Of a stretch of 64,000 bases of DNA, positions 35,501 to 47,430 are shown in pieces; the stretch's first letter is position 1; the number at the start of each line of letters is the position of its first letter. Source of the stretch: Glossina fuscipes (taxonomy: Eukaryota > Arthropoda > Insecta > Diptera > Glossinidae); the NCBI RefSeq assembly GCF_014805625.2, contig NW_023998433.1, positions 2,207,591 to 2,271,590 on the forward strand. Reading direction: 5' to 3'. Position numbers and translations under genes: made by a program. The notes under the pieces are model-generated. The model had not been told where the DNA came from. It saw only the letters and a list, made by a program, of their open reading frames with translations, and ran no database searches.

Positions 35501-37684
35501 ATTAGGAGGGAAGAAAAAAAAAAGACGAAAAATAATAGATTTGGAAAATATATGAAGCTACTGAGGAACTAGAGTGGTGCAAATGGTATCTACAAATGGC
35601 CAAAAAACAGCTCAGCAACTTCCATCGTTTGAATTTTATTGGGAAGGCAAGAAAGTAAACACTACGTAGAATGCAGCAGCCTGAATGTTTAACAAAATTT
35701 TTTAAGATACAACCAAGTTTCGTGTCGGTGGAGTGAAAATGAAAATAAGAAATAACAAAAGCCAGACAAATTGTCTTTCATCAGTTTAGTTTGGTTTTCC
35801 AACAAAAATTTTCCCCCTTTGTGTGACATCATTTACCGAAGCGACGACCAAATTTCAAAAATTCTCACCAGCAATTTGTAGAGCCTTTTGTAACCTCCGA
35901 AAGACCTTGTGCAGGATATTTGCGTTTTGTTATCCTTTCACTTGCAAATATTACAGATGTTAGTTTTTTTTTTTTTTTTTAATTTTCCCTCCTCTTTTCA
36001 CTTTGCGGTTAAAAGTCATTCAAAAAAATTATGCCACAAAACTTTCAAAAGATGGAAGAGATTACCAGAAATGATTGTTGTTCTTTATGTTTTGTGATAA
36101 CACAATGTTGGAGGCCACAATATAACACTGTGGTTAACGTTGCTCTTGTTTAAAAAGTGGAAAGTGTGTGTCTTTATTTGCGATATTAAAAGAAAGTTTA
36201 TTAAAATTTTTAAGGTTTCCTTAGTATTCACCTGTAGTGTCTTTTTTAATTTTAAGTACACCTGGGCTTGCGTCTAAGCGAGTTTCTTCTTTATAAACAT
36301 ATGGTTATAGCACAATTTCAAGATCATTTTTTCAGGAAATTTTTAATGAGTTATCCAAAGAGTTTTTTGGTCGTGGCCCCGCTTATATGTATATATGCTT
36401 AAATTAAAAACGACATTTAACATTTTTTGTTTATTTAAAAAAGAGAAAAATATCAGCGGGTGGTATTTACTTATACTACGTTAAGCTTGTTGGAACGTGT
36501 ATTCTCAATTACTGGCTGCTAAAAAGTTTGTCAACGAATAACCAGGAGCAGTTGAAATTTTGTTAATAAGAAGGGTTTAAGAAAATTGTTAAGTTATATA
36601 CACTAGAATAACTTTTTTAGAACTTTTTTAAAATTTTAAATCATTTTTAAACTGTAATTTTATCTGCCTGCATTGATTTTTTTTTATTTGGCTTTATGGC
36701 TTGATAGGATAAGTTTTACCAACGTTAAGAGATTCGAAAGCCATGTGTCGGCAAAGCGTTACGAATTTCTTTCCCTACCTAAATTTGCGTATTACACGTG
36801 TGCATGTCAACGCAATATCGTTTTGTGCCAGCATCGTATTACCAACATGTGGCGAAGGTAACACTTGACATGGTTAGCTCTTTTAACGGCATTTTTTCAC
36901 TCATCATTTTACCGGATTTATACTCAGATTTCGTTTCGCGAATATTGCCTGCCAACATTTTTTTACATGTTGGAAAAGAAATTTATTAATTTATGTACAC
37001 ATATGAACGAGGGTGTCGTTTGCTTTCTCTCTTTTTATACCCTCATATTTGATCAACATAATATTACATGGTAGTGTGAAACCTACCAAGAATAAATCAT
37101 AGTTACTTTCGCGTCTTTCTTGATGTAATTTATTAACGTTTCTTATGAAAAAAAAAAAAAACAAAAAAAAATATTCTAAATAATTTCGGTATACTGCTTT
37201 ACTTGACCATTAAACTGACACAAGGCATCCTATTCATATGAAGTTTTATCTGTATGTATGATCTGGAAGTAGTAGATTGTATGAGATACTTTCTAGAGCA
37301 ACTATTAGAATTGTGAACAAGTTCCTGAGGAATTTTTTAAAACCAAGTTGAACGTTTATTATAAAAAAATTCACGAATTATTTTATTCAATGTATTATCG
37401 ACCCCTAGCCGTTACTTCTCCCATGTTTTATTGGGCAGATTATTAGTTTTGTCGTAAGAATAAGAACCTTGCTTGCGCAGATAAAGCGTAAACGCTCGAA
37501 AATAGTATTAGACGTAGGTATATTCGTTTTGTTAAAACACATATGTATTTTGATTCTTGTCCGTCCTTTCGCCTGTGCCTTTGTGCACTTGTTGTTTCTA
37601 CGTCTATATAATGTCTGTTGCGAGCATTCTCCTGCCTGCAAAAATGAGGCTACCGACTTAAACTAAATTGAGAAAATCTCAGTT
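35501..37684. other. Intergenic, nothing recognised
   Basis: AT-rich DNA with a T18 run near 35962-35979 and an A-rich stretch near 37149-37170. Short ORFs only. Confidence 0.5.
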
Positions 37685-37766
37685 CTTGTACTGTTTTTGG
37701 CTTTTTTACGATAATGGTGATGGGTATAAAAGATTGCATTACCGAATATAATTTTGTTACTTGTTT
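37685..37766 (+). repeat. DINE-like repeat, 3'-end fragment (copy 3)
   Basis: ACGATAATGGTGATGGGTATAAAAG, then ACCGAATATAATTTTGTTACTTGTTT, match the 3' end of copies 2 and 4. Nothing upstream of about 37685 aligns, so this is a 5'-truncated fragment. Confidence 0.55.
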
Positions 37767-39699
37767 CTATTTATGTTTGTGTTTTGTATTTTTGCTTACA
37801 GTACATTATCGATCAAGCAAATACAAACTGCTTCCGACATTTTCGGTTATAAGAGGTTATTAAGCGTACCTTGAAGAACTAGAACACAAAAAATTGTTCT
37901 AGAAATATATTAAAAAATCGCAATACCGCAGCCATTCTTTGGGAATGCTTCTTTCTCGAGAGGCTTTGCGGTGCGCCGCATGGTCGGTGCAAATTTAAAT
38001 TTAAAAAAAAAATCGATTAATCTACTTGTCTGTATATGCACAAATACGTAGGGATTCTTAGAAATATTGATTTTTGTGTAAATGGGGAGTGTTTGAGTGA
38101 GTAAGCGCAATTTTTGTCAAAAAAGGCAGACGATTATTAGTAATAAATGTTTAGTTAACTTATTAAAAAAATGCTGCGCACTTCTGTACAGAATGTAGCT
38201 TTAAAGATGCGCTAAAAACTTCGACTCATAAAAATGAAAATTGCTTGAGTTATGCTGCGTGCCGTTTTGAAAAATTGCAGTTCTAGGTAAACGCGTTAAA
38301 AGATTTAGAATACGTTGTAGACATGTTTTCCTGTGACCCGAGAAGTTTTTCCAAGTTCAAATATTCCTTTTCGTTCCCTTTCTTCGACCGTGCGCTACAA
38401 ATAAAGTTAAAAATGTGCGATTCTGTTCTTCGGCATGTGCTGCAGAACCGGCTCTTTCGAGCAACAAAGCTTCGAGGGAAAAATATACAAAATAATATTT
38501 CAACATGGAGGAGCAATTTTATTGTGTCGGGATTGCTGATTAATGTAAAGAAAAAAAAATATTACAAAATTTGTTGTGATAAAAAACATGTTCACGATGT
38601 TGTAATAATATACAAGGAAGTTAAAAAAATTATTCAGCAAAGGCAATAAAAAAAGCCATAGTCGCGATGCATGTTAACTTTGAGATGCTCCTTGAAACTC
38701 TGGCAAGTATATCAATTAACTTTGGAACAACGACGAGGGTCAATTAGTACATTTTCAACAGATTTCTAACTGGTCGTACATTTGCCTATACAACCTACTA
38801 GTTACGTTTGCCTTTAGCAGATGCAACATAATAAATTGATAATTTACACATCATTTTAAGTTAGTTTAAGATAATTATAAGTTCTCTCTTTCTTCTTATA
38901 TATATATATATATACGCAATAGTAATTGCTTCAACATATATGCATATGTAGCGTTATTTACCATTTTCCATCCATCATAGATTTCGGCCGTTTTAACACG
39001 CAAAATATTAGCGTTCATTACACTTCCAAAACGAAATCAATCAAAAATTCACGAAATCTTTAAATTCGTACTTTTTTTTTTGGTTTTATAAGCGTAGTTC
39101 TCCATTCGTTTCGTTTAAAATAGTAAAAAATATTGGTGCAAAAAAACTTGAATCACAGAAAACACTAAGCATATCTACGCAGTTAATCAAGAAACGTTTC
39201 ATTTAAGCTCCTTATCTTTATTTTTCCGACGGTCGTGATTCCACAAAAATTGGATTAATTTTATAGAAATGTATGAAAAACGCAAGTAGGTCTCATGTTA
39301 AACCGATAAGTTTTTAGTTACAGTACTAAAGAAGTTTGATATCAACAGAGAACACTTTACACTGTGATTTGATGATAGGGATTCACTTTACAGGGATGGT
39401 CTTTTTTGATTGCTTTGCGAAATTCTCGTAAGTTCAAGAAAAACATTTTTCTCCACATATTCTAGAAGGTCCAACGCGGCTGAATAAACTCAATAAAAAT
39501 ATTCGTTTTTTCTGCAAAAATCGTAAGATTTCCGATCCGAATGCCTAAACTGATTAATCCATCCACAGTCGTAAAAAAAACTAAAAAAAGTAGATACTTA
39601 TAGTTGTAGAATTTATAGATTGTCACCCAATGTATTTTGTCAATAGGAGTTTGCATGTATTTTGATTATTTTTACTTGAAAAAGGCATTTATCGAGAAA
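37767..39699. other. Intergenic, nothing recognised
   Basis: AT-rich DNA. A 108-codon plus ORF (38323-38649) is Lys/Phe-rich, matches nothing I know, and overlaps an opposite-strand ORF as expected of chance frames. Confidence 0.5.
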
Positions 39700-40440
39700 A
39701 ATATTTTACCAAATTATTCACTATCATTTTCTACAGCTTTTCCCATTTCTCTGGCGAAATGGTGATGCTTGTCAACACAACGATAGGGGTTTGGCAGTGA
39801 TCCAATCATCGATCTATTTTCACACTTTTTCAGCATTTTGAAATAGCGTGTCAGCCATGTCATGCTGCACCGATCTGAACAAGTGGTAATGTGAAATTTC
39901 TGTGTATGGTGAGTACATTGGGTGCCGCAGAAATCCCGTTTGAGGTGTAATAGTGTATCTTTGGCAACTCTTGCAACTTGTGTCCGCGCCTTGTTTTACA
40001 AGCGGATGATTTTGCGCCTGTTAACCGCTATTCGCATCGTTCAATTTCTTCACATAACGTCGGTAGACATTTGCAGTAACAGTTTCATTCGGTTTTAACA
40101 GCTTGTTGTAAGGCACACCTTGCTGATCCGACCATGTAAACAGCAAAGCTTTATGAGCATTCATGTTCGGCTTCGGTATCGACATGGACGGCTCTCCTGG
40201 ACGAACCTGCTAATCTATTCGAAAGTTCTTTGAGTGTTTAACCTAGATTTTCTTTCAATAAGCCAGAAAACCTATTATTAAACAGTTGCAACCAAAACCG
40301 ACAAATGGGACATGATGGAGCAGTGTCGCCATAAGCTTTTAATGGTGTTCCGTGGGCTTCTGCCACAGATTTTTCCAAATTAAGCAACAAAAGTAATGAA
40401 AGTTGCAAATTCCGTTTTGCTTTGAGCGTTCCATGATTTG
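39700..40440 (-). mobile_element. mariner relic, mori (Bmmar-like) subfamily, internally deleted
   Basis: Read on the minus strand, the N-terminal part gives NGICNFHYFCCL and SVAEAHGTPLKAYGDTAPS, matching the N-terminal HTH of mori-type mariners. The C-terminal part gives GEPSMSIPKPNMNAHKALL, LLKPNETVTANVYRR, YHLFRSVQHDMAD, VxKxIDDWI and PEKWEKL, matching the end of the transposase. Roughly the middle 100 residues, including the TGDEKW box, are missing at about 40200-40240. The HDNARPH box is ruined and the last catalytic Asp in the SPDxAPSD box is lost. Several stops and frameshifts are present, so it is inactive. Terminal inverted repeats were not located. Confidence 0.8.
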
Positions 40441-43400
40441 TTTGTATACGCTGTCAATAATACTGAATGGAGATGATATTTTATGTAGAAGAACGTCAAA
40501 ATTGTCGAATTTAACCGTTGCGTATGTTGATATTTCGCATTAGTTTATCATTTTTATGAATAAACCTTGCTGATCAAAATACATGCAAGCACCTATGAAA
40601 ATATTAAAATAAGACCAAGCGTACGATAGAGTATTTTTATTTTCAACTTACTACTTTGTATGAGGTGTAGCGTAATAGTATCATTTATCTACTCTTCATG
40701 GATGTTGGAAGATTCGACTCAAACCGAATGTAATTTTACTGCTATTGTAGCTGAAGAAAAGATTTGAAAAGAGCAACACAAAGTCAAGTTAAATGTATTT
40801 TAAAATTTAAAATAAAAAAACGGGTTTTTGTTAATAACTAATGACTCCTTTTTAGTCAAGTTTTAGAAAGCTAAACACACTAGCAAACATGTACCTGGAA
40901 CGCACATTTGTACTTAGTAAAAATCTATATAAACATTTTCACACACATGAGATGCTGTAGTTAACTTTAAAAGGTCTTTTCAAGATGCTTACCCATGCAG
41001 TAAGTTTATTTACGAGCTAATATCTACTAATACTCCCTGAATGTGTGCGAACATATAAGTGTACAGAATGCAATAAGAACTGCAAGTTTAGGTAACATGT
41101 AAGAGCAATGCTTTAACTAAAAGCAGAAATCCATACAACCCAAACTTGAATATCAAAATAGCAGGAAATTACTAGCAATATAAAGTCGAATTATTACTAA
41201 GACACTCATACATAGATAGATATTCCATGGCTATATATAAAAGAAGAATGGCAACACTTGAATAAACACTCTTTCATAGGAAAGTTAACAAAATAACTAA
41301 GAACAACTTTTATATAAATTGAAATGCAAGTAAAGGAAAAGTCTTTGCTCTTCTTGTCTTTTTCTTTCTTTTTGTTTTTTTTTTTTTTTTTGAAGGTGGA
41401 ATACCTAGGCGAATACACAGACAACGAATTACTATACGCCAGATGACAAGGAAAAGGAGAGGGTCGGTCAATTACTTTTAGAATAACCAGAGACACAAAC
41501 TACTCCTTATGACGAGTATGCTTTGTGCAGTCCTAACATCAGCTGATAATTTAAAGAGTAGCGGTTAATATGTGCTCATAACTACTATTTAAATAATATT
41601 TTGTCGAAACTATTGTGCAACTAGCAACGAAGGGACAAAATATTATGTGTGTTGCGTTTTTTTTACTTTTTTTCTGAATTTAGGTATGTTACGCTTTCAA
41701 TTGCTGCTTAGGCATTTTATAAGACGTTTGAACCATGTCATAATAATATTACCGTCTTAAGCCGATGGCCATAATACGAGAATTACCGTCATCGTCATGA
41801 TTAGATCGTCGTCAACCTAATTGATATCGACATTGTTAACATAAATGATGCTAGCAGGGTAGAGATATCCAAGCAGTCTAACAAGTACTACACCAGCCAA
41901 ATATGCAGACCGGCAGACAGTTGAACAAACAAATAAGCCCAGTAAAGTTTTTTTGCAACAAAAAAGAGAGACAAAAAATGTCCATAGCAAACAGGAAATC
42001 AATGTCTGTTTGAAGTACCCAAGAAATGTGGTAGAAAGAAAAACTTTAGAAAAAATATGAACATCCTGCCGCTATGTATGTATATACATATGTATGACTA
42101 TTTGTATGCTGCAACTAATAAACCTAATGGTCAAGTGGTAATGCGATACTAACATGTCATTGACATAATGATGCTCCGTTTTAGTTCGATATTGATTTAC
42201 ACAATCATAATTTTTATACAGCCCAACTTAGGATAATGCTATAGCTTTACTGTTCTCTTCAGTTAGTTTGCTTTTTCTTTTTTTAAATCTGCAGGATATT
42301 AAATCTATGAAAGAGGAGAGTAGACTAATTTAACGAATAAATTAGCTTTTTAAGTTTTTTGAGATATCCAAAAACGAAAGAAAAAAAGGAATATAATAAT
42401 TGGATTTAAATTTGGACATGTACGTACTAAAGTTGCAAGTAGTTTTGGGAGATTTTTAACAAGATAAAAATCATCCAAATTTTGTATTATACAAAGGGGA
42501 ATGAACATATTATAATTTTTTTTCTTAAAGTTTAAAATACAAAAATTAAAATAACAAAACAATAAATGAAATTATGAAAAATTTACAAAATGGGCTTATG
42601 TAAGAGTAGTAGTGTGAGAAACATTTTTTTCACTTGTGAAAGGCGAAAATAGTCAGAATCTTCTAGCTAGACCATGCTAGAGTCTTAGCTTTGATCATAT
42701 CCCCATTGGTGGGATTATGCTAAGACCCGAAATTGCAAAAATTTGTTAAAAGTAATTCTGAAAAGAAACATTTAAATTTATTTAGATCATTTGAAAGGTA
42801 TTATCCTATAGACTTATTTGCTATAGGAGAACTATAGACGGACTATTCTACTTGCTGCTACCACGAGCTTTTTAAATAGATCCGCATGTCGTTAACACGC
42901 TGAGTTTTAAATGTCCATTAAGAGAACTTCACGGAAGAAACATTTCAGTTTGTTTACATAATTTCAAAGACATTTTAATTCATATTGACATAGAATTTAC
43001 AAAACATCTAACGTTTTTTAATTGGGGAAACATTTAGCTTCCATATCTGGACATAGTCTGATGTTACCTTTTTTACAGAGCTATAAGATGTTTGTATGTG
43101 CGAGGTCTATTAAGGTGGTAAATATCTTTGCTGGTTAAATTTAGATTTATCTTCACATTCTTGTTTGGACAACGCGATGGTATGGAGTTATTTATGCTTA
43201 TTCGGAGCTAGCTCTATATGACTTGCTAAAAAGAAGATAAAAAAAAAAAAAATAAAATAAAGAATTAGTGACGATATGTACGTCTGTCCACTGTATGTCA
43301 AATGTTTATATGTCCCGTACCCTACGTTCGTAGATCAGTTGTCCTCCGTAATATGTCCGCCCACCACTATTTACGTTTGATTGTCCGTTGAGTCGACTGT

Positions 43401-46400
43401 ACGTTCTCTCACTACCCGCAAAGCAACCTACCATACTAACGCTATATAGAGAGTATCTTAGCCCGGGTCAATATATATATTGGAAATAATTTTGTTTTAC
43501 TATTTGAATTTCATACATATGTATAGCTTAATGATATTGGTCCTGGACCTGAAATGGATGGCGTTAGCTTGAATTCCATAGATGTTTTTTCACTGTAGCT
43601 TTAGCCAGGCGCTGTTTTTCTTCTTTGTTTGTGAATTTTCACCTCTTAAGCTGTAGGCCGTAGAGGATAGTCCGCGTGGATGGCTTTGACGTTGCCATTT
43701 TTTAAGATATTTCAAATATAATTTGTTTTCTAGAAATTGTTTAAGAACGCTTTTCTTAGATAGATAGAGCAGGCTTCCTCCTAAAATTGTGGATTCCTTA
43801 CGTTATTGCTTTGGCAAAAGTTTTAAGGAAATCCCTCACCAAATGCCTAAGGTACACGAAGACTTTGGGGTCATATTCCCTAAGCGTTACTTCCATTTAG
43901 CCAAAAAATCAGAATTAAGACCACAGCTAAACCAAGATGCTAATGAATCCTATTGAGTTGACGTCTATTTTTGCACTAGCTGTCAGTCTGACTATTGCTG
44001 GTTTTTGAATCAACGATTCCTAGCATTTATTTTGACGAAATATATCCTATAGAAATTATTTTATTAAACTTTACTCACAACGATTATATTTTTGTTTATC
44101 GTCTATTTTAGTGGGAGGAGGCGTCTATCTGTTATCTTTTTATTAAGAAGCAGTAAAAAAAGTTTATTTTACAATTTCATCTACTATTTTTTCACAAAGA
44201 AAATTGCTTGCGCACAATTATAGATAGATGACAACAGAAAACAACAGTGCACAGGATAGAAGAGTGTTCTTGATTGTTAAAAATTTTCCAAAGCCTTTTA
44301 ACTATGGCTTAATTAAAAACAAGCGCCTATATGTGTTTGAATGTGCACATGAACGTTTAAGGACCTACACAGAGATGACGAACACGATGATGATGATGAT
44401 GACATAACGACAAGCAGTTGCTCTGCTTAAATTTTAAACAAAAGCTGAAAGAATATATAAAACAGACATTTGCAATGATAATCCTAGTCTGGACGGAGAC
44501 AGGAACGTACAAACAGCGTGTTTTTCGGTTTAACCTTTTTCTTTTGTATTTTAATAAAAAGAAAACGACAAATATAAATAAAAAGAGATAACGAGGAAGA
44601 GAGTGGCGTTGATAGATAAAGAGAGGGGTAGAGAGAGAGAGAAAAAGAGAGAGAGAGAGACGGAAGGCACTGGAGATAGATAAATAGGCAGAGAGAGAGA
44701 GAGATAAAAAAGATAAAGCGAAAAAAAAGTACTGGTTGCATATGATGTTTGCCTGTATTGTCCGGGCGAGCTGTTACAGTTAAGAGAACATCGCTTTATG
44801 CGGTCTCGGTTTTTTCCTCTTTTTCATTTTCACACTGTTGCTGTCGTTAATGGTGTTGTGACAGCTAATAGTTAGTGATGTTGGCGATGGTGGCGTTGCA
44901 GCGATGGCTGCAGTGCTACTACTATTTAGAGAGAATGCCCGGCTAATTCCAATATTATTTAATGTTATAATTTGTGGTTAGTTGTTGGTTTTGTTTATGC
45001 TTTCTCTTTATTCCAAATATTCTCCACTTAATATCCTTTGACGGTTTGCTTAACCGCTGAGTTTTCAATTTTTTGCTTTAACTCTATCCCATCCAAAGTA
45101 CAGAGTAAATGGCCTAGACAGCCAATTGGTTAAGAAAATATAACAAAACTCTTTAGCTTACCGTAAAGAAATTTAATGGCGGTAACATTAATTATGTAAA
45201 TTTTATTCATACGGGCACAGCGGTTTGTCCGTCTGAACGGAGTAAGGCTGAGCGAAGTGGTACACTGATTCTTTTTAAATTGTCCTACAAATTTTATACA
45301 TTTTGCTTTTACTTTCTTTTAAATTCTGATAAACTGATGATATGTTGCTTAAATCTGGTTTTAAAATTGTTACTGAAACTGAGAAATGCAGAAAGTAAAA
45401 CGAGTTCGATAGAGTACGTATTTATGTAAAAAGTCATATGAAAATAAATTCAATTTTTCTTTCTTTTTTTTAAAGTAATTATTGCCTTTGGGTGATGATG
45501 GCGATGACAATAATATGTGGAACAACGAAAAACTTGGACATTAACATCATTGTTACTCACACAGCTGTACAAGTTCGTGTATAAACGATAAATTTAAAAT
45601 ATTTGCAGTCACATACTCATGCACAGTGGCACATTGTTAAAAGATTCATTGATGTTAAAGCGACAAATAAAAAAAGGAGAAGGTCCTCTTGCATGTACAT
45701 ACATGCATGCAGACGGACTACTTGCTTTTCCTATAATTGTACACGTCGAGATATGGTTTAAAGGGCGCATTTTTTGCTTTCGACTCCCTCATCCTCTTTG
45801 GCTCTTTCTTCACCTATTCGATGTAGCCGCATCTTTGAGCATTCTCTTTATCATTACAACGAAGATAAAAAAATCGAAAAACTATGGTGCACAGTACTTA
45901 CGAGGTTCTGTAAATAAATCTGGTATTTCGGAATTTCTAAGCCCATATGAGTTTGCCTTTTTCTTTCTTTACATAACAACCTTACATTTAAGATACTATT
46001 TATATTTACAACCATGTTGGATGCTTCGTTCATTATGAACTGAGTTTTATATAGCTGTGTCTTCTTTCAGAACAGCAAAAGTTGGGTTTCTATTCTTTTC
46101 TCTACCTGACGAAAAAAAAAGTCATCGGTGGGAGCAGGGGGGATTGGGCAATTCGTCTGTCCTGACAATCCAACCGTCCATGCATGGATTAGTCTGTTTT
46201 AATATTCAACGTATACAGGATAAAAGGCACTGCTATAATGTATTTTCTGCGAATAATTTTTCGGAGGAGTTTTCCACATTATTTATAATGATCGTGGATT
46301 CAAATCTCAAGTGCGGTAAGGTTTTTAATAAAAGCCGATAGCCTTAGATGCTAGTGCTTTAAGACTTTAGCCTTACAATTTATTTTCTGCCTAAATTTAT

Positions 46401-46489
46401 AATAATAATAACATTTATAACTACGTAATATTTCTATACAGTATTTATATTTCTCTACTTGTTTTTCCCTAGCCATTGCCTTCATTTAT
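40441..46489. other. Intergenic, simple repeats only
   Basis: Six kilobases of AT-rich DNA. It contains a T17 run at 41375-41391, a GAT run at 44386-44402 and a GA-rich stretch at 44628-44705. A 139-codon plus ORF (45619-46038) is hydrophobic, matches no family I know and has no supporting signal. No host gene is recognised. Confidence 0.5.
44628..44705. repeat. GA-rich microsatellite
   Basis: Repeated GAGAGA runs separated by CGGAAGGCACTGGAGATAGA. The opposite strand gives a spurious Ser/Leu-rich ORF. Confidence 0.85.
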
Positions 46490-47430
46490 TTAATTGTCAA
46501 GTTTTTTACTATCAAGAGAGTTTTGCAGAGACCGAAGCAAATTGTACTCAGACCGCGCAAGCGTCGGGCTATGCGACGGTTGCGTCAAAACTTCCTTAGT
46601 GGGTTCAGTCAATTTGTTCCGAACCATCAACGATGTGTGCAGCCGCTCATTGCCATTACGGAACACAATTTCCATTCTGTTGGCCAATTCTAGTCGCTAA
46701 ATTGCTTCTTTGAAATGGTGGAGTTGTGCACAGTACACTATCGAATTGACGGATTTGCCAAGTTGCAGCAGCTCATAATGAACCATTCCTTTTCAATCCC
46801 ACCAAAACCCTGTTTGAGGACAATCCAGGCTTTGAAATCGCTTCTGGGGTGGCACCAGCCTTTGACCCTGATCGCTTGCCTTTGATATTCTCGTACTTCA
46901 ACCATTTTTCATCGCCTGTAATGATTCGCTACAGAAAAGAGTCCGATTTCGTTGCGTTTTACCAGAATTTCATTGAAGAAAACCCGTTCAATCAAATTGC
47001 TTTGAGTTAATTCATACGGCACCCGAACATCGCGTTCCTTTTTATAGCTTGCTCTTTTCAAATGATTCCTAGGTATCATGGTGGTTAATGTTTAGTGCCT
47101 CTGCTATTTCCTAACAGCCATCGTGCCGGTCTTGCTGCATCATTTTCAAAATTTTATTGACTTTATTGACTTTCAGTGACCGACCAGAGCGAGGTGTATC
47201 TTTGACATCGAAATTTTCAGAAGGGAATCGAGCAAACCATACCTGGGTACTTGGTTTACTCACAGAATTCTCGTCGCACACTTCACTAAGTTTTCGCCTT
47301 GTATTGCAGCGTTTTTACCTTTTTTATGGCAAGAAAGCATCACATAACGTACTTGTTTAGGTATTTAAATCATTTTCAAATCACTACAACTTTTTACAAG
47401 AGCAAAGAATTAGAAAACTGTCTACGCAAA
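46490..47430 (-). mobile_element. mariner relic, nearly full-length transposase (cecropia/mellifera-like), degenerate
   Basis: Minus-strand reading across several frames gives, in order, QVWFARFPSENFDVKDTPRS, a QQDRHDGC..EIAEALNINHHD helix, NG.STRISKASDQGQRLVPPQ, KGMVHYELLQLGKSVNSIVY, LANRMEIVFRNGNERLHTSL and LARSEYNLLRSLQNSLDSKK. This is the order of mariner domains: HTH1, GRP linker, HTH2, then the DD34D catalytic core. The HDNARPHTS box reads RNGNERLHTS, so a catalytic Asp is lost, and SPDLAPSDY reads SPTLARSEY (D to E). Multiple stops and frameshifts make it dead. Terminal repeats were not located. Confidence 0.85.

Noticed and set aside
44484..44741. Minus-strand Ser/Leu-rich 85-codon ORF
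   Set aside because: Translation of a GA microsatellite.
45619..46038. 139-codon hydrophobic ORF
   Set aside because: No domain, no splice context and no coding-like composition; within the length expected by chance for this amount of sequence.
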